Assembly: GCA_017395245.1 (NCBI GenBank) | Contig: JAFPVR010000124.1 | Coordinates: 1-42,792 of the forward strand | Origin: Bacteroidales bacterium | GTDB taxonomy: Bacteria > Bacteroidota > Bacteroidia > Bacteroidales > WCHB1-69 | Length of the DNA: 42,792 nucleotides | Direction of reading: 5' to 3' | Part shown: one piece after another, positions 1 to 12,143 of the stretch | Numbering within the stretch: the stretch's first letter is position 1 | Layout of the letters: each line of letters begins with the position of its first letter | Made by a program: the position numbers and the translations under genes | Notes under the pieces: generated by a model | What the model saw: only the letters and a program-made list of their open reading frames with translations | What the model was told of the DNA's origin: nothing | Database searches by the model: none

Positions 1-1613
1 CACCGCATTGGTCAGCGTATAGGTCGCGGTGTTGTTGCTTTCGGTGTAGGTGATGCCGTCAATCCAAGTGTAACTGCCACAAGCAGTTTGCACGTCGGTG
101 CCGGTGGTTGGCTGGTTGACGGTAAGGTGCAGAGTTACGACGGAGTCGCAGCCGTTAGCAGCAGTGAACGTCTGTTCGAAGTCGCCACTGGACGTGTAGT
201 TTTGGCCGTTCCACTCGTAACTGCCGCACGTGGTGTCGGCGAATTGTGCGGATGTTGCGAAATGGATTGTCAGATGCAAAGTTACTACACTGTCACAACC
301 GTTCATGTTCGTGAGTGTCCTCGTGTAATCACCAGAAGTGGTGAAAGTTTCCCCGTTCCACTCGTAACTGCCGCATGCTGTTTCTGCGAATTCTGCGGAG
401 TCTGCGGGGAAAATGGTGAGGTTTAGCGTGACAATGCTGTCGCAGCCAATCGCGTTCGTCAGCGTGTAAGTGGCGGTACTGTTGCTTTCGGTGTAGGTGA
501 TACCGTCAATCCAAGTGTAGCTGCCGCAGGCGGTCTGCACGTCGGTGCCGGTAGACGGCTGGTTGACGGTGAGGTGCAAGGTTACGACGGAGTCGCAGTC
601 GTTAGCGGCGGTGAATGTCTGTTCGTAGTCACCACTGGACGAGTAGGTTTGACCGTTCCACTCGTAACTGCCGCAGGCGGTGTCGGCGAATTGTGCGGAT
701 GTTGCGAATTGGATTGTCAGATGCAAAGTTACGACACTGTCACAACCGCTCGCGTTGGTGAGCGTCCGCGTGAAGTCGCCGGAAGAGGTGAAGGTTTCCC
801 CGTTCCATTCGAAACTGTCGCACGCTGTTTCTGCGAAGTCTGCGGAGTCTGCGGGGAAAATGGTGAGGTTGAGCGTGACAATGCTGTCGCAGCCCGCTGC
901 GTTGGTCAGCGTATAAGTGGCGGTGTTGTTGCTTTCGGTGTAGGTGATGCCGTCAATCCAGGTGTAGCTGCCGCAAGCAGTTTGAGCATCGGTGCCAGTA
1001 GTCGGTTGGTTGATTGTGAGGTTGAGGGTGACAACGCTGTCGCAGCCCGCCGCATTGGCCAACGTGTAAGTAGCCGTGTTGTTGCTCTCGGTGTAGGTGA
1101 TGCCGTCAATCCAAGTGTAGCTGCCGCAAGCGGTTTGCACATCAACGCCAGTGTTGGGCTGGTTGACGGTGAGGTGCAAAGTCACTATGCTGTCGCAGCC
1201 ATTGGCATTCGTGAACGTCCGCGTGTAGTCGCCGGAAGTGGTGAAGGTTTCCCCGTTCCATTCGTAACTACCGCACACTGTTTCTGCGAAATCTGCGGAG
1301 TCTGCGGGGAAAATGGTAAGGTTGAGCGTGACGACACTATCACAACCTACCGCATTGGTCAGCGTGTAAGTGGCTGTGCTGTTGCTTTCAGTGTATGTAA
1401 TGCCATCAATCCATGTGAAACTGCCACAGGCGGTCTGCATATCGGTGTCGGTGGTGGGCTGGTTGACTGAGAGGTGCAACGTCACCACACTGTCACAACC
1501 ATTCTCTAATGCGAACGTTTGCACATACTCCCCGCTTTGGGCGTAGGTTTGCCCGTTCCATTCATAGCTGTTGCAGGCTGTATGAGAAAACTCGTACACT
1601 ACATTCGAACAAG
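1..1613 (-). repeat. Array of eleven ~50-residue GCDS repeats inside the giant gene
   Basis: Eleven units, the last cut by the window edge, each contain a first cysteine in ACGSYxW and a second in GCDSxVTLxLT. Three subtypes are visible. A has a TWIDG core and is 51 residues; B starts FPADSA and C starts xFATSA, both 49 residues. Reading N to C after one divergent unit, the order is A B A A B C A B C A. One A-B-C cycle is 447 bp: the same codons recur at 538 and 91. The paired cysteines may form a disulfide in each unit (inference). Confidence 0.9.
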
Positions 1614-4600
1614 GCTCGCCACCGCCATAGTCCGACTCATAGCATCCCAAATCCACCGTGCCGTGCTTGATACGTGCTGTTCCGTCCAAGTCCAGACTGT
1701 CTGTCACCGCAGCGTTGTTACCGCTGTTGATGCAGGGCGAACCTTGCAACAAGTGCCAATCCACGTTCTCTGTGCTGTCGGATGCACCGGCAGTGAGGGA
1801 CTGGTTGACGAACAGAGGAGGGTTCAGCTCACTCAATGTGATATTGTTGTCTCCTTCGTACCCGCCTTCAATGGCAGAATATGAACAAGCGAGTGAGCCA
1901 GAAATGTTGTCACTTGCAGTGGCACCATTGCCCCAAACGATACAGTTTGTAAGAGTACATTCTTCATCTCCAGATATTCCCGAAATTTCAGCAGCAGCTG
2001 TGGTGATATTTCTCACAATGGTCGTATTCAATATAACAGTTGTATCATAAGCGGACACTCCACCGTCACCATAGTTAGCCGTGTTGTTTGAAATAAGGCA
2101 ATTTGAAATGGTTGAATTAGAGGCCGATAGGCCACCAGCATAATTGGCGGTATTGTTTAAGATAAGACAATTTGTAACGGTTGAATTAGATGCGTTCAAA
2201 CCGCCGCTGCTGGCTGAAGCGGTGTTGTTTGTGATATAGCAATTGGAAATGTTTGAGTTGGAAGCACGAATACCGCCACCAACATAAGCGGTGTTGTTTG
2301 TAAAACTGCAATCGGAAACAGTCGAATTGTATGCGTTTACACCACCGCCATAGTTGGCTGTGTTGTTTGAAAAGCGGCAATTTATAACACTTGAGCCAGA
2401 TAAACAGATAACAGAACCTTGGAAAGAGTGATTGTATTGTATAACACAGTTTCGTAACATTCCGTTTTTTTTAAGATAAGCTCCACCTCCTCCACTGGTT
2501 GTTTGTCCGTTCTGTATCGTGAAACCATCCCAAATTGTTTGTGTGTTGAACTCATTTGGTTGGAACAGTACCCGTCTTGCATTCTGACCATCCAAAGATG
2601 TGGTGTTGGTTTCAAAATCCCGAAGTGAGAGATTATAGTCATTCGGCTCATTCCCAGCAAAACCACCGAAAACATTCACATTCTCCATAGTGAAAGCGTT
2701 TTCAGCTGTCGTGTCACCGTAGTATGTTCCCGCTGCCACCCAAACATCCGCATGATACGCCTGCGCAATGCTCAAGGCAAAAGCGATGGAAGAGGTTGCA
2801 TTGTCCCAACTTTCGCCGGTTTGCGTTCCAGAACCGTTTTGGGTAACGTAAATAATGTTCGAATACTCAGGCTGGTTGAGGGGACTGCTATAGTAATCCG
2901 ATTCGTAGCATCCTATGTCCACCGTATCGCGCTTGATGCGTGCCGTGCCATCTAAGTCCAAACTGTCCGTTACTGCTGTATTATCGCCTCTGTTAATACA
3001 AACGGATTCTTGTTGCAAATGCCAATCTACGTTTGGAGTATTGTCGGCTGTGCCAGCGGTTAGGGAGGGATTGACAAATCGAGGAGGATTCAGGTCACTT
3101 AATGCTATGTTGTTGTCACCCTCATATCCACCTTCAATAGCTGAGTGTGAACAGGTGATATCTCCAATTATACTGTTGTTCGTAGCTATGCCGTTGCCCC
3201 ACACAATGCAGTTGATAAAGCTTACCTCGTCCCCAACGCAATAAATAGCATCTCCATTGTATGCACTGTTTCGTGCAATGGTCGTATTTGATATGGTTGA
3301 ATTAAAATTGGCATATATTCCGCCTCCGTATTGATTAGGAACTGAATTATTAGTAATTAGACAATTTTGAACTGCTGCACCTTCTCCTGCATATATTCCA
3401 CCTCCACCTCGATTGTACGTGGTGTTATGAGAAATCAAACAGTTGGAAATTGTTGCATAAACGGTATAAATTCCTCCACCTTGATAGTAAGATATATTAT
3501 TCGAAATCTGACAGTTAGAGACTTCCGAGTGAGGAAAGGCATATGCATATACCCCGCCACCAGAATACCCAATGTTATTTTGAATAACGCATTGCGATAC
3601 CTTACCATTACTCCTCAGATAAGCCCCACCACCATTTTGGGAAGTATGTCCATTTTGAATTGTGAAACCGTCCCAAATGGTTTCTGTATTAAATGAGGAT
3701 GGCTGGAATAGCACTCGTCTCTCTTGTTGGCCATCTAATATCGTGGTATTGGTTTCAAAATCTCGTAACGACAAATCATAATCGTCTGGCTCGTTGCCGG
3801 CAAATCCGCCGTAAACATTTACACCACTCGACATTGTGAATGCATTTTCAGCGGTAGCAGAAGTGTCTCCGTAATAGGTGCCCGCAGCTACCCAAACTAC
3901 AGCATTGTTTGTACGGGCGATGTTTTGTGCAATCTCGATAGACGAGGTAGCGTTTTCCCAATTCTCACCTGTCTGAGTCCCTGAGCCAGTTTGTGTGACA
4001 TATATAATATTGGAGTACTCAAGTTGATTTACAGGAACACTGTAATAGTCTGACTCATAACATCCCATATCCACCGTATCGCGCTTGATGCGTGCCGTGC
4101 CGTCTAAATCGATAATCTCAATTACAGCATCGTTGTCACCCCTGTTTATGCAGGGTGAACTCGGTTGTAAGTGCCAGTCAACATTCATAGTGCTGTCGGA
4201 TGCTCCAGCAGTGAGAGAAGGGTTGACGAACAAAGGATACAGATTGAACACGTTGCCGAGTGTAATGTTCCTTTCTCCTTCATAGCCGCCTTCAATGGCA
4301 GAGTAAGAGCAGATGAGAGAGCCAGAAATATTATCACTTGAAGTAGAGCCATTGCCCCAAACGATACAGTTTGTTAGAATACTACCGCCATAGCCGTTAT
4401 AAACGCCAGCAATATCAGTATAAATCGAGCTGTTTCGTACAATGGTTGAGTTGGATATAGTAGAGTGTTGGATATATATGCCACCCCCACTATATGATGA
4501 TGTATTATTAGCTATTAGACAGTTTGCAATGGTTGAATTATAAGCAAACAGTCCGCCTCCGTTAGAAGCGGTGTTGCTTAAAATTCGGCAGTTGACAATT

Positions 4601-7600
4601 GTTGAACCAGTGTAGGCATATACTCCACCACCATAATTATAATAATCATCTCCAGTGTTGTTTCGAATAATAACACATTGTGATACTTTACCATTATTCC
4701 CCAGATATACCCCACCACCATCATAGGAAGAATGTCCGTTTTGTATCGTGAAACCGTCCCATATGGTTTCTGTGTTAAATGAAGATGGCTGGTATAGTAC
4801 TCGTCTGAGATGCTGACCATCTAATATCGTGGTATTGGTTTCAAAGTCTCTCAAAGATAGGTCGTAGTCTTCAGGCTCGTTGCCCGCAAAACTGCCATAA
4901 ACGTTTACACCATTCGCCATGATAAAGGCATTCTCTGATGAGGTAGAAGTGTCCCCATAGTAAACGCCTTGAGCGACCCATACGTCTCCTTGCACCAAAG
5001 CAGCAGAATCTATTGCCGCTTGAAGGTTTCCCATAGCGTTGGCCCATGAACTGCCATCGCCAACACCATCTTGCGTAACATATCGGATGGGAGGAGCGCC
5101 TGTAAGAGTAAGATGCAATACAAATGTGCTGTCACAACCTGTTTCGGTATATTGAAAATTGTAACGTTCCAATTGACGGTGATTTCGAGTCTCATTTGCT
5201 GAAATGAGGAATCCGTTGTCCGAGTATTCTGTTCCACGAGGTATAGTATCATACAAATCAAACCAATAAGTTGGATTGACTGTGTAATGTAGATAGACAA
5301 TGCTGTCACAGCCGCAAGCACTTTGCAAAGTCACTGTATAATCGCCTGTTAGAGAGTCGTTAAATTGAATGTCCCCGACATATACATCTACCCACCATTG
5401 GTTTTCACAATGTGTAAGGGTGTCATATACAGAATATGTAGGATTAATTTGAAGATATACAAATGCGTTTTGTCCGTCGGACGAAACAGGATACAATCCG
5501 CTGACTGTACCTGTTGGAAATGATGTTTCACCGTATGTGAATGGCAGTTGATTGTCACAAAGGGTAATCAAGCTGTCGTAAAGCATGATGCGAATGATGC
5601 TGTCGCAACCGTAAATGTTGGTGTAATTGAATATGTAGGTGCCGGATTGAGTGTAGGTCTGTCCGTCTCTGTTATACCCATTTCCGGCCATCTGGAAAAC
5701 GGAATCAACAGAATAAGAAGGATAGACTTGCAGATACAACACATATAGCGTGTCTGACACGGATTCCACATTCGTGTGATGCATATAGCGGCCCGTCGAG
5801 TCGAATTCTGAGCCAAAGAACGTTACGATATTCCCGTTACAAATGGTGTCATATATCTCCACTACGGGTACAGAAGTGGAGTTGTATTCGTATGCCCCCA
5901 TATCAATGCGTTCACTCATTATGCGTGGTGAGCCTAACAAATCGACAGGAGGCAATCCTAATCCGCTTGTGTCAAGCGTACCCATGTTGATACATGCAGA
6001 GCCGTATGCTAGACGGAAATCATTGTTAGTGGTATTAACGAAACGGACATAGTTGGAATCAGGGGCAATTCCGTCGTTATCAGAGGCAATGGGGATATTG
6101 CCCTCACCTTCGAATCCGCCTTCAATGGCAGAGTATGAGCAGGTGGGGCTTCCAAAAATGTTGTCACTGGCAGCAGTACCGTTGCCCCAAATAATACAGT
6201 TGGTAAAAATGCATTCTTCTCCTCCGCTAACCCCAGAAACAAAGCCCCAAGAAAAGACCTCGTTTCGAACAATTGTTGTGTTGGAGACCGTGCCGGAGTT
6301 TATGCCAAGTCCACCAACAGAACCTCCGAAATTGTTTGATATTAGACAGTTAGAAATATTTCCGTTCATCATACTCACGCCACCTGCTCCTTGCCAAGTT
6401 GCATTGTTGTTTGAGATTTGACAATTAATGATAGTTGAAGCAGGTAAATCAGAATAGGTCCAACCAACATTAACTCCCCCAGTTGAAGGAGCGGTGTTGT
6501 TTAATATACGGCAGTTATACAAATAGTTTGGGTATCCGTATAACATTTCCACACCTCCTCCGAAAGAACTTGATATATTGTTTTGAATAAGGCAATTGGA
6601 TAATTTTCCATAACCTGCAAGCTTTACCCCACCTCCATTGTTTGATTCAGAACTTCCTCCAAATGTCTGTCCATTCTGTATAGTAAAACCATCCCACGTG
6701 GTGATTGTATTGAAAGAGTTCGGTTGAAACAGCACTCGTCTCTCATGTTGCCCATCCAATATCGTAGCATTAGCATCAAAATCCCTCAATGACAAATCAT
6801 AATCTGCCGGTTCGTCGCCTGCAAAACCACCGTAAACATCGACACCTTCTACCATTGTGAAAGCATTATCCGCAGTTGTGTCACCATAGTATGTTCCTGC
6901 TGCCACCCAGACATCGGCATTGTAGGTATGTGCCATTTCCATGGCCCCGGCAATGGAGGATGTGGCGTTGGCCCAATTCTCACCAGTCTGGTTTCCGGAA
7001 CCGTTCTGCGTAACGTAGATGATGTTGGAATAATCCGGTTGTACAAGAGGGACACTATAAAAATCGGATTCGTAACAGCCCAAATCCACCGTGTCGCGCT
7101 TGATGCGTGCGGTTCCATCCAAGTCCAGACTATCAACAACGGCAGTATCATTGCCATGATTGATGCAGATGGATCCTTGTTGGAGATGCCAGTCACCCAC
7201 AGAGGTGTCATCTGCGCCAGAGGTCAGGGTGGGCTGCACAAACATTGGATGTTGATTGAACTGTTCACCCAAGATGATGTTATGTTCGCCAGAATAGCCA
7301 CCTTCTATGGCAGAGTAAGTACAGACAAAATCGCCCACGATATTGTTGGAAGGTGTTGAACCGTTTCCCCAGACAATGCTGTTTGTGAGTTGGTTGACCT
7401 CACCTTCATTATTATCGTAGATATAAACACCGGCTCCATTATTAGCTATATTTCTTACAATGGTCGAATTGGTTATCGTATTAGGACTATTACCTAAATT
7501 ATAATATACTAGATACACTCCACCACCAGCAGAATTGGCTGTGTTGTTCGATATTAAACAATTGGAAATTGTTGTTTCATTGGCGTATACTCCGCCGCCA

Positions 7601-10600
7601 TTCCCATTAGATGAATTGTTTGAAATAACACAATTGGTAACCGTGGAGCGGTATCCAGCATATATGCCCCCTCCCTGATAGGCGGTAATATTATTTTTTA
7701 TGATGCAATGGGATATATTCCCGTTGAAAAAGATGTTAACTCCGCCACCAATATCATTTGACGAGCCATTCTGTATAGTGAACCCGTCCCAAGTGGTTTG
7801 TATGTCGAAATTTGATGATTGATGCAACACACGCCTTGCATTCTGTCCGTCCAAAATAGTGGCATTTGCCCCAAAGTCGCGCAATGACAAATCAAAACCC
7901 TCAGGCTCATTGCCCGCAAAACCGCCATAAACGTTTACACCGTTCATCATTGTGAATGCGTTTTGAGAGGTCGAGGAAGTGTCACCATAGTAAGTGCCTG
8001 CCGCCACCCAAACGTCGGCATCATATATTTTAGCCATAGATATTGCAAAAGAGATGGATGCGGTGGCATTCGCCCAATCCTCACCGGTTTGGGCACCAGC
8101 ACCTTCCTGCGTGACATACACTATCCCTGAATAATTGGGTTGAACAAGGGGGCTGCTGTAATAATCCGATTCAAAGCAACCCATGTCCACGGTGTCGCGT
8201 TTGATACGTGTTGTCCCGTCAAGATCATAGCTGTCGGTTGCTGCCGAATTGTCACCTCGGTTGATACATGGGGAACCTGCTTGCAAACGCCAGTCGTCGT
8301 TTTCTGTACTATTGGAAATGCCGGAAATGGCAGATGGGTTGACGAAAAGCGGTGGATTAAAATCACTCAGCGCAATATTGCCTGTGCCATCCCAACCTCC
8401 CTCAATAGCAGAGTAAGTGCAGCTGAAGTCGCCCCTGACATTGTTGGACGGATTTGTACCATTTCCCCATACAATATTATTCACAGATTGAACTGCAGAA
8501 TTACCACTAATACCAGCACCGTAAGTAGCTGTATTTCGTACTATCGTGTTGTTGGTTACGGTGGCATACCAAGCATCTATTCCACCACCGTAAGTTGCTG
8601 TGTTGTTTGTGATTAGGCAGTTCGAGATAAAGCTTGGAGCATAACAAACATATACACCACCTCCTTCGTATGCGGAATTGTTCTTGACCACACAATGGGA
8701 TAAACCACCGTTCCTGAGCAGTCGAGCCCCGCCCCCAAGATTAGAATATTCTGATGGTACATAACCATGTTGAATCGTAAATCCGTCCCATAAGGTTGAC
8801 TGAGAATATGATAATGGCTGATACAGTACCCTTCTCGCGTTTTGTCCGTCCAAAATCGTAGTGTTTGATGTGAAATCGCGTTGAGCCAAGTCATAATCGG
8901 CAGGTTCGTAGCCTGCAAATCCACCGTAAACGTTTACGCCCTCCACCATCGTGAATGCGTTTTGGGAGGTCGCGGAAGTGTCGCCATAGTACGTGCCTGC
9001 TGACACCCAAATTTCAGGAGTTGTGCTGTATGTGTTTTTAATTACTTGTGCTGTGTTCAATGCCCATTGAAGGTCATTGGCGGCATCCGTCCAGCTTGTT
9101 CCATCACCAATTCCTGATGCTGAAACATAGAGACGGTTATGGTTGCCTACTCCAGTTGTAAAGGTCGTTTTCTTCCAGGAACTGTAATTCCCATCACATA
9201 TAGAACGGACTCGTACATCATATTGGGTGTTTTGCCGTAAACCTGTCAACAAAATAGAAGTTGAAGTCGCTGATATGGCTGAATAAACATCATTTCCCTC
9301 TTGACGGTATTCCAATTCAAAACCATCGGCACTATTGGCTGAGGATACTGTCAATTGGGCGGAACTGTCCGTAACATTCACTGCTGAGACAAGCGGCCTT
9401 TCGCAAGCATTGTTTACACATATTCCCGGAAAACGTATATTGTTTCTATACGAAGGAATATAACCGTAGTAAGAACCTATGTTCGCAACATTAAGGATTC
9501 CATAAGATGAAACCCGCTTACTGAATGACATAGGAGTAGAGTGCGTATAGCATCTCTCATACCAAGAATTATAAGAACTGCCAGTCTTATCGTAGAAAGC
9601 TAAAACCAGATTATCTACTCCGTTATATTCAAATGTTGTAGTAAACGGAATATGACACCAAAAGTTATCACCGGTATTGTCAAACATAACGCTGCCAGAA
9701 TACACCAAGGTCAAATCAGAGTTTGGAACCCAGTCATATCCACTTGTAAATCCGGATTGTTGCGTGTGCCCCAGATAGATATCAACAGTTCTGCTTTCTG
9801 GGGTACCATAAAAATACTGTATGTCAATTGCGTTAATGGGACGTGCCTCTCCAATTTCATCACTATGGTAGATTTGTTGAGTGTATGAATAATTGTCATC
9901 AAAACCAACAGGGAAATAGTTTCCTTGATTACTGGTGTTAGTTTTCCCAATAACCAAATCCGAAGTTCCGTCTAAACATTCGGTACGGAAAGTCCTTTCA
10001 AGCCAATTGGAAGAAGTGGTATCATCACAAAATAGTCGTACTTTCACGTTGTATTTTGTTGTAGGTGACAGATTGGTCAACAGGTAGAAATTTGTATTTA
10101 TGGGTGATATGATGGTCCACGTAGAATCTTCTTCGGTTTTATATGTTAGCTCATAATGGTGCGGTTCATTCAAACCGTTGTTTTCCCACGTCACCATGGC
10201 GGCGGTTCCGGAAATATCATTGACTTCCAAAGAACTTGGCGGACAACAAATACAATCGGTTATAAAACTGTTTTCAAGATAATCTGAAGCAGTGGTATCA
10301 TCACAGAATACACGGAGCCGCACCAAATATCCAGTAGTAGGTGACAGATTGTCCAATAGGTAATTATTTGAATGTATCGGTGAAACAATTGTCCAGGACG
10401 AATCACTTTCTACTTTATAGGATAGTTCATAGTGGTCTGGTTCATTCAAGCCGTTCTGTTGCCACGTCACCGTGGCTGTTGTGCCAGAAACATTTCCTAT
10501 ACTTAATGATTCTGCGAGTGGGCAACAGGTCACTTCGATATCATCCAACCCTAAATAATACCAGTCGTTTGTCTCATTGTGACGAAACGCAATATAGACC

Positions 10601-11061
10601 GTTTGGCCAGCAAAAGGACTTAAATCGATCAATTTTCGCTCCCACGTCCCGGTTGTCTCACCTGTCGCCATAGGAGTTGTGGCTAAAAAAGCGGAATCAG
10701 AGTTGTTTGTTGCAACATAAATACTGTATGTGTCCATCACATTGCCACTGTTAAGGACTATTGCCCAAAAGCTAAGGATAGCATTTTGAGGAATGGTGAT
10801 TGCTGGCGTGACCAACCAGTTGTCAGTCTGGGTTCCCCAAGTACCAGAAATGATCATTCCGTCTCCATTGTGAGCGAAAGAAGGCTCAAGAATTACGTCC
10901 CAGCAATTGCCGTCACCATCAGCATCCATGATGGTCCAGCAGTCGGGAAGTGCCCCGTCGTCAAATCCTTCATGAAACGGCCCCGTCTGCGCCAGCACGG
11001 ATGGGCGAGCAGTGAACAGGGTCAAAACAATGACCAATAAAGAAGTAGCAGTCCTTTTCAT
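1..11061 (-). CDS. Giant T9SS-type surface protein with six beta-helix units (C-terminus outside window)
   Basis: The frame is open from the ATG at 11061 to the left edge, giving at least 3,687 residues; the stop and any sorting domain lie outside. A signal peptide of about 24 residues ends at VLA-Q. Next come a choice-of-anchor J (cleaved-adhesin-like) domain (residues about 27-178), two fibronectin III domains (179-360), a beta-sandwich region with the motif [12 protein letters not shown] (362-548) and a third FnIII (551-636). Six beta-helix units follow. Each opens with a YVTQxGxG..W.NA motif, contains [12 protein letters not shown], YGGFAGx[11 protein letters not shown] and IVWGNG, and ends in a choice-of-anchor Q motif ([19 protein letters not shown]). 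A two-cysteine repeat array fills the last 540 residues in the window. It is probably exported by T9SS and displayed on the cell surface, perhaps as an adhesin; the function is inferred from architecture only. The gene has its own promoter and a long structured leader. Confidence 0.9.
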   Translation of the reverse strand, partial: MKRTATSLLVIVLTLFTARPSVLAQTGPFHEGFDDGALPDCWTIMDADGDGNCWDVILEPSFAHNGDGMIISGTWGTQTDNWLVTPAITIPQNAILSFWAIVLNSGNVMDTYSIYVATNNSDSAFLATTPMATGETTGTWERKLIDLSPFAGQTVYIAFRHNETNDWYYLGLDDIEVTCCPLAESLSIGNVSGTTATVTWQQNGLNEPDHYELSYKVESDSSWTIVSPIHSNNYLLDNLSPTTGYLVRLRVFCDDTTASDYLENSFITDCICCPPSSLEVNDISGTAAMVTWENNGLNEPHHYELTYKTEEDSTWTIISPINTNFYLLTNLSPTTKYNVKVRLFCDDTTSSNWLERTFRTECLDGTSDLVIGKTNTSNQGNYFPVGFDDNYSYTQQIYHSDEIGEARPINAIDIQYFYGTPESRTVDIYLGHTQQSGFTSGYDWVPNSDLTLVYSGSVMFDNTGDNFWCHIPFTTTFEYNGVDNLVLAFYDKTGSSYNSWYERCYTHSTPMSFSKRVSSYGILNVANIGSYYGYIPSYRNNIRFPGICVNNACERPLVSAVNVTDSSAQLTVSSANSADGFELEYRQEGNDVYSAISATSTSILLTGLRQNTQYDVRVRSICDGNYSSWKKTTFTTGVGNHNRLYVSASGIGDGTSWTDAANDLQWALNTAQVIKNTYSTTPEIWVSAGTYYGDTSATSQNAFTMVEGVNVYGGFAGYEPADYDLAQRDFTSNTTILDGQNARRVLYQPLSYSQSTLWDGFTIQHGYVPSEYSNLGGGARLLRNGGLSHCVVKNNSAYEGGGVYVCYAPSFISNCLITNNTATYGGGIDAWYATVTNNTIVRNTATYGAGISGNSAVQSVNNIVWGNGTNPSNNVRGDFSCTYSAIEGGWDGTGNIALSDFNPPLFVNPSAISGISNSTENDDWRLQAGSPCINRGDNSAATDSYDLDGTTRIKRDTVDMGCFESDYYSSPLVQPNYSGIVYVTQEGAGAQTGEDWANATASISFAISMAKIYDADVWVAAGTYYGDTSSTSQNAFTMMNGVNVYGGFAGNEPEGFDLSLRDFGANATILDGQNARRVLHQSSNFDIQTTWDGFTIQNGSSNDIGGGVNIFFNGNISHCIIKNNITAYQGGGIYAGYRSTVTNCVISNNSSNGNGGGVYANETTISNCLISNNTANSAGGGVYLVYYNLGNSPNTITNSTIVRNIANNGAGVYIYDNNEGEVNQLTNSIVWGNGSTPSNNIVGDFVCTYSAIEGGYSGEHNIILGEQFNQHPMFVQPTLTSGADDTSVGDWHLQQGSICINHGNDTAVVDSLDLDGTARIKRDTVDLGCYESDFYSVPLVQPDYSNIIYVTQNGSGNQTGENWANATSSIAGAMEMAHTYNADVWVAAGTYYGDTTADNAFTMVEGVDVYGGFAGDEPADYDLSLRDFDANATILDGQHERRVLFQPNSFNTITTWDGFTIQNGQTFGGSSESNNGGGVKLAGYGKLSNCLIQNNISSSFGGGVEMLYGYPNYLYNCRILNNTAPSTGGVNVGWTYSDLPASTIINCQISNNNATWQGAGGVSMMNGNISNCLISNNFGGSVGGLGINSGTVSNTTIVRNEVFSWGFVSGVSGGEECIFTNCIIWGNGTAASDNIFGSPTCSYSAIEGGFEGEGNIPIASDNDGIAPDSNYVRFVNTTNNDFRLAYGSACINMGTLDTSGLGLPPVDLLGSPRIMSERIDMGAYEYNSTSVPVVEIYDTICNGNIVTFFGSEFDSTGRYMHHTNVESVSDTLYVLYLQVYPSYSVDSVFQMAGNGYNRDGQTYTQSGTYIFNYTNIYGCDSIIRIMLYDSLITLCDNQLPFTYGETSFPTGTVSGLYPVSSDGQNAFVYLQINPTYSVYDTLTHCENQWWVDVYVGDIQFNDSLTGDYTVTLQSACGCDSIVYLHYTVNPTYWFDLYDTIPRGTEYSDNGFLISANETRNHRQLERYNFQYTETGCDSTFVLHLTLTGAPPIRYVTQDGVGDGSSWANAMGNLQAAIDSAALVQGDVWVAQGVYYGDTSTSSENAFIMANGVNVYGSFAGNEPEDYDLSLRDFETNTTILDGQHLRRVLYQPSSFNTETIWDGFTIQNGHSSYDGGGVYLGNNGKVSQCVIIRNNTGDDYYNYGGGVYAYTGSTIVNCRILSNTASNGGGLFAYNSTIANCLIANNTSSYSGGGIYIQHSTISNSTIVRNSSIYTDIAGVYNGYGGSILTNCIVWGNGSTSSDNISGSLICSYSAIEGGYEGERNITLGNVFNLYPLFVNPSLTAGASDSTMNVDWHLQPSSPCINRGDNDAVIEIIDLDGTARIKRDTVDMGCYESDYYSVPVNQLEYSNIIYVTQTGSGTQTGENWENATSSIEIAQNIARTNNAVVWVAAGTYYGDTSATAENAFTMSSGVNVYGGFAGNEPDDYDLSLRDFETNTTILDGQQERRVLFQPSSFNTETIWDGFTIQNGHTSQNGGGAYLRSNGKVSQCVIQNNIGYSGGGVYAYAFPHSEVSNCQISNNISYYQGGGIYTVYATISNCLISHNTTYNRGGGGIYAGEGAAVQNCLITNNSVPNQYGGGIYANFNSTISNTTIARNSAYNGDAIYCVGDEVSFINCIVWGNGIATNNSIIGDITCSHSAIEGGYEGDNNIALSDLNPPRFVNPSLTAGTADNTPNVDWHLQQESVCINRGDNTAVTDSLDLDGTARIKRDTVDIGCYESDYYSSPLNQPEYSNIIYVTQNGSGTQTGESWDNATSSIAFALSIAQAYHADVWVAAGTYYGDTTAENAFTMENVNVFGGFAGNEPNDYNLSLRDFETNTTSLDGQNARRVLFQPNEFNTQTIWDGFTIQNGQTTSGGGGAYLKKNGMLRNCVIQYNHSFQGSVICLSGSSVINCRFSNNTANYGGGVNAYNSTVSDCSFTNNTAYVGGGIRASNSNISNCYITNNTASASSGGLNASNSTVTNCLILNNTANYAGGLSASNSTISNCLISNNTANYGDGGVSAYDTTVILNTTIVRNITTAAAEISGISGDEECTLTNCIVWGNGATASDNISGSLACSYSAIEGGYEGDNNITLSELNPPLFVNQSLTAGASDSTENVDWHLLQGSPCINSGNNAAVTDSLDLDGTARIKHGTVDLGCYESDYGGGEPCSNVVYEFSHTACNSYEWNGQTYAQSGEYVQTFALENGCDSVVTLHLSVNQPTTDTDMQTACGSFTWIDGITYTESNSTATYTLTNAVGCDSVVTLNLTIFPADSADFAETVCGSYEWNGETFTTSGDYTRTFTNANGCDSIVTLHLTVNQPNTGVDVQTACGSYTWIDGITYTESNNTATYTLANAAGCDSVVTLNLTINQPTTGTDAQTACGSYTWIDGITYTESNNTATYTLTNAAGCDSIVTLNLTIFPADSADFAETACDSFEWNGETFTSSGDFTRTLTNASGCDSVVTLHLTIQFATSAQFADTACGSYEWNGQTYSSSGDYEQTFTAANDCDSVVTLHLTVNQPSTGTDVQTACGSYTWIDGITYTESNSTATYTLTNAIGCDSIVTLNLTIFPADSAEFAETACGSYEWNGETFTTSGDYTRTLTNMNGCDSVVTLHLTIHFATSAQFADTTCGSYEWNGQNYTSSGDFEQTFTAANGCDSVVTLHLTVNQPTTGTDVQTACGSYTWIDGITYTESNNTATYTLTNAV
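1615..9150 (-). repeat. Six beta-helix/choice-of-anchor Q units with a divergent hinge
   Basis: Approximate unit limits in transcription order are 9150-8140, 8135-7035, 7030-5870, 5095-4020, 4015-2875 and 2870-1615. Each unit is 340-420 residues and ends at a DLDG..R.K.DTVD.G.YE-like anchor. Units three and four are separated by about 255 residues (5865-5100) made of degenerate GCDS-type repeats. Each helix carries many S.I.NC.I.NN.A.YGGG turns, typical of right-handed parallel beta-helices. Long stretches are near-identical between units at DNA level, for example around the RIKRDT codons at about 8200, 7100, 4090 and 2930. Confidence 0.85.
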
Positions 11062-11136
11062 ATTTTCGATTTTTATGTGAATAATCTCTCCAAACCACAC
11101 AAAAAGAAAGTGGAGCTTATATTCGACAGCATCCTC

Positions 11137-11297
11137 TTGGTAGGGCCTAGACTTCCCCATTTGTAAGACACTGAAGAACAAGCCCCACCGTATCGGCAAT
11201 TACACATGCTAATAGGGTAAGCTTGATTCTCGTTATCCGTACAAATGTCTGTAAACTGTCTAGGTTCACCAAGACGGATAAGCGAAAACTCGCTTTC
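11137..11297 (-). ncRNA. Candidate structured 5' leader RNA of the giant gene
   Basis: The leader between the predicted start of transcription (about 11338) and the ATG at 11061 can form nested helices. P1 pairs 11273-11268 with 11141-11136 (6 bp) and 11264-11258 with 11152-11146 (7 bp), around a GAA/CCCT internal loop. P2, inside P1, pairs 11247-11240 with 11165-11158 (8 bp). A 7-8 bp helix between 11281-11274 and 11240-11233 would form a pseudoknot across P1. A 6-bp hairpin (11280-11295) precedes it. I do not recognise a named riboswitch class. A single 8-bp pairing can occur by chance in a leader this long; the nested combination is less likely to. Confidence 0.4.
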
Positions 11298-11343
11298 TTT
11301 TCAATAAAATCCCGTTGCCCGGTCTTGCGACAGAACAACGGTG

Positions 11344-11351
11344 CAAAAGTA
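11344..11351 (-). promoter_or_regulatory. Promoter -7 box of the giant gene
   Basis: On the minus strand this reads TACTTTTG, matching the Bacteroidota -7 consensus TAnnTTTG. It places the start of transcription near 11338 and gives a leader of roughly 275 nt. I see no clear -33 TTTG at the usual distance. Confidence 0.6.
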
Positions 11352-11492
11352 ACAAATATATAAATGGCCGCTTCGGGTGTCGTTTCCTCAGTGGCCAGAA
11401 GTTATTAACAATTTATCAACAATCGAGCTGATGACAATGGTTGACGATAAAATATTCAGATTATATAAACGGTTGCTTTCAGAAATGATGAT

Positions 11493-11591
11493 GAGGGTGT
11501 GTCAAAAGTCAGTTTTAGCAAAAATCGATGTTTGATTATCAAATAGTTATAAACTGAAAAATGCCATTTCTTGGACTTTTGACACGCCCTC
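11493..11591. repeat. 99-bp inverted-repeat element (MITE-like)
   Basis: The arms 11493-11510 and 11574-11591 are 18 bp long with one mismatch (GAGGGTGTGTCAAAAGTC against GAGGGCGTGTCAAAAGTC). A shorter CAGTTT/AAACTG pair lies inside. The A/T-rich core has no coding capacity. This looks like a non-autonomous element or the fused ends of an insertion sequence. I see no clear target duplication. It lies between the giant gene's promoter and the DUF4295 terminator. Confidence 0.55.
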
Positions 11592-11696
11592 ACACATCAA
11601 TATGTTAAAAAGTCTGTTCTGTCTCTATACGCGATAGGGGTTTGGTGAAAAAAAACAGGGTTGATAATTATTCGCCCCAACGAAAAATTTTAAACG

Positions 11697-11720
11697 AAAA
11701 AAGGCGGGCAGGCGCCCACC
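11697..11720 (-). terminator. Rho-independent terminator after DUF4295
   Basis: On the minus strand a 7-bp GC-rich stem (GGTGGGC / GCCCGCC, one G-U pair, four-base loop) is followed by six T. It lies 26 nt past the DUF4295 stop and ends the rpmG-DUF4295 transcript. Confidence 0.8.
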
Positions 11721-11745
11721 TTTCTTCAACCATGAAAACAAAATA

Positions 11746-11901
11746 TTACTTTTTAGCCAAAAAGTCTTTTACGGCGGAGGACTCTACAACAGCTTCCTTG
11801 AATGTGTAAGCTCCGGTTTTCGGTGAACGCTCCATCTTCACGACGCGCGTGTAGGTCACGCCACCTTCTCTCTTCAATGATGCAACAACTTTCTTTGCCA
11901 T
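11746..11901 (-). CDS. DUF4295 family small basic protein
   Basis: This is a 51-residue basic protein starting MAKKVVASLKREGG and containing SPKTGAYTFKEAVV, the hallmark of the DUF4295 family. The family is found in Bacteroidota directly downstream of rpmG and is assumed to be ribosome-associated because of that constant linkage; its function is not established. The gene starts 20 nt after the rpmG stop, on the same transcript, and a strong terminator follows. It is short but complete. In many relatives an ftsY gene follows; here the operon ends instead. Confidence 0.9.
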   Translation of the reverse strand: MAKKVVASLKREGGVTYTRVVKMERSPKTGAYTFKEAVVESSAVKDFLAKK

Positions 11902-11921
11902 CTCTTCTCTATTTTAGTAGG

Positions 11922-12110
11922 TTATTTTACTTCTTTGTGAATTGTCATTTTCTTCAAGTACGGATTGTACTTTTTCAATTCCAGTCTGTCGGGAGTGTTT
12001 TTTCTGTTCTTTGTCGTAATATATCTTGACATCCCTGGCACTCCACTTGCCTTTTGCTCTGTGCACTCCAGAATCACTTGCTGGCGCGCTTCCTTCGTTT
12101 TCTTTGCCAT
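11922..12110 (-). CDS. rpmG: 50S ribosomal protein L33
   Basis: The 62-residue product begins [20 protein letters not shown] and ends [18 protein letters not shown], the normal L33 length and ending. Only one cysteine is present, so this is the zinc-free (C-) type. L33 binds 23S rRNA near the E site of the large subunit. It has its own promoter 26 nt upstream and is followed at 20 nt by DUF4295. The rpmB gene (L28), which usually precedes rpmG in Bacteroidota, is absent: the gene before it is obgE, and only 118 nt separate the two. Confidence 0.95.
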   Translation of the reverse strand: MAKKTKEARQQVILECTEQKASGVPGMSRYITTKNRKNTPDRLELKKYNPYLKKMTIHKEVK

Positions 12111-12135
12111 TTTTTTCGTTCAATTATTTACGGCG

Positions 12136-12143
12136 CAAAAATA
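12136..12143 (-). promoter_or_regulatory. Promoter -7 box of rpmG-DUF4295
   Basis: The minus strand reads TATTTTTG, a perfect TAnnTTTG match, 25 nt before the rpmG start. No convincing -33 element is visible. Confidence 0.6.

Noticed and set aside
11147-11338. 63-codon reading frame inside the giant gene's leader (MFCRKTGQRDF...)
   Set aside because: Its ATG coincides with the predicted transcription start, and the frame overlaps the proposed RNA helices. No relative can be recognised. An RNA role seems more likely than a peptide.
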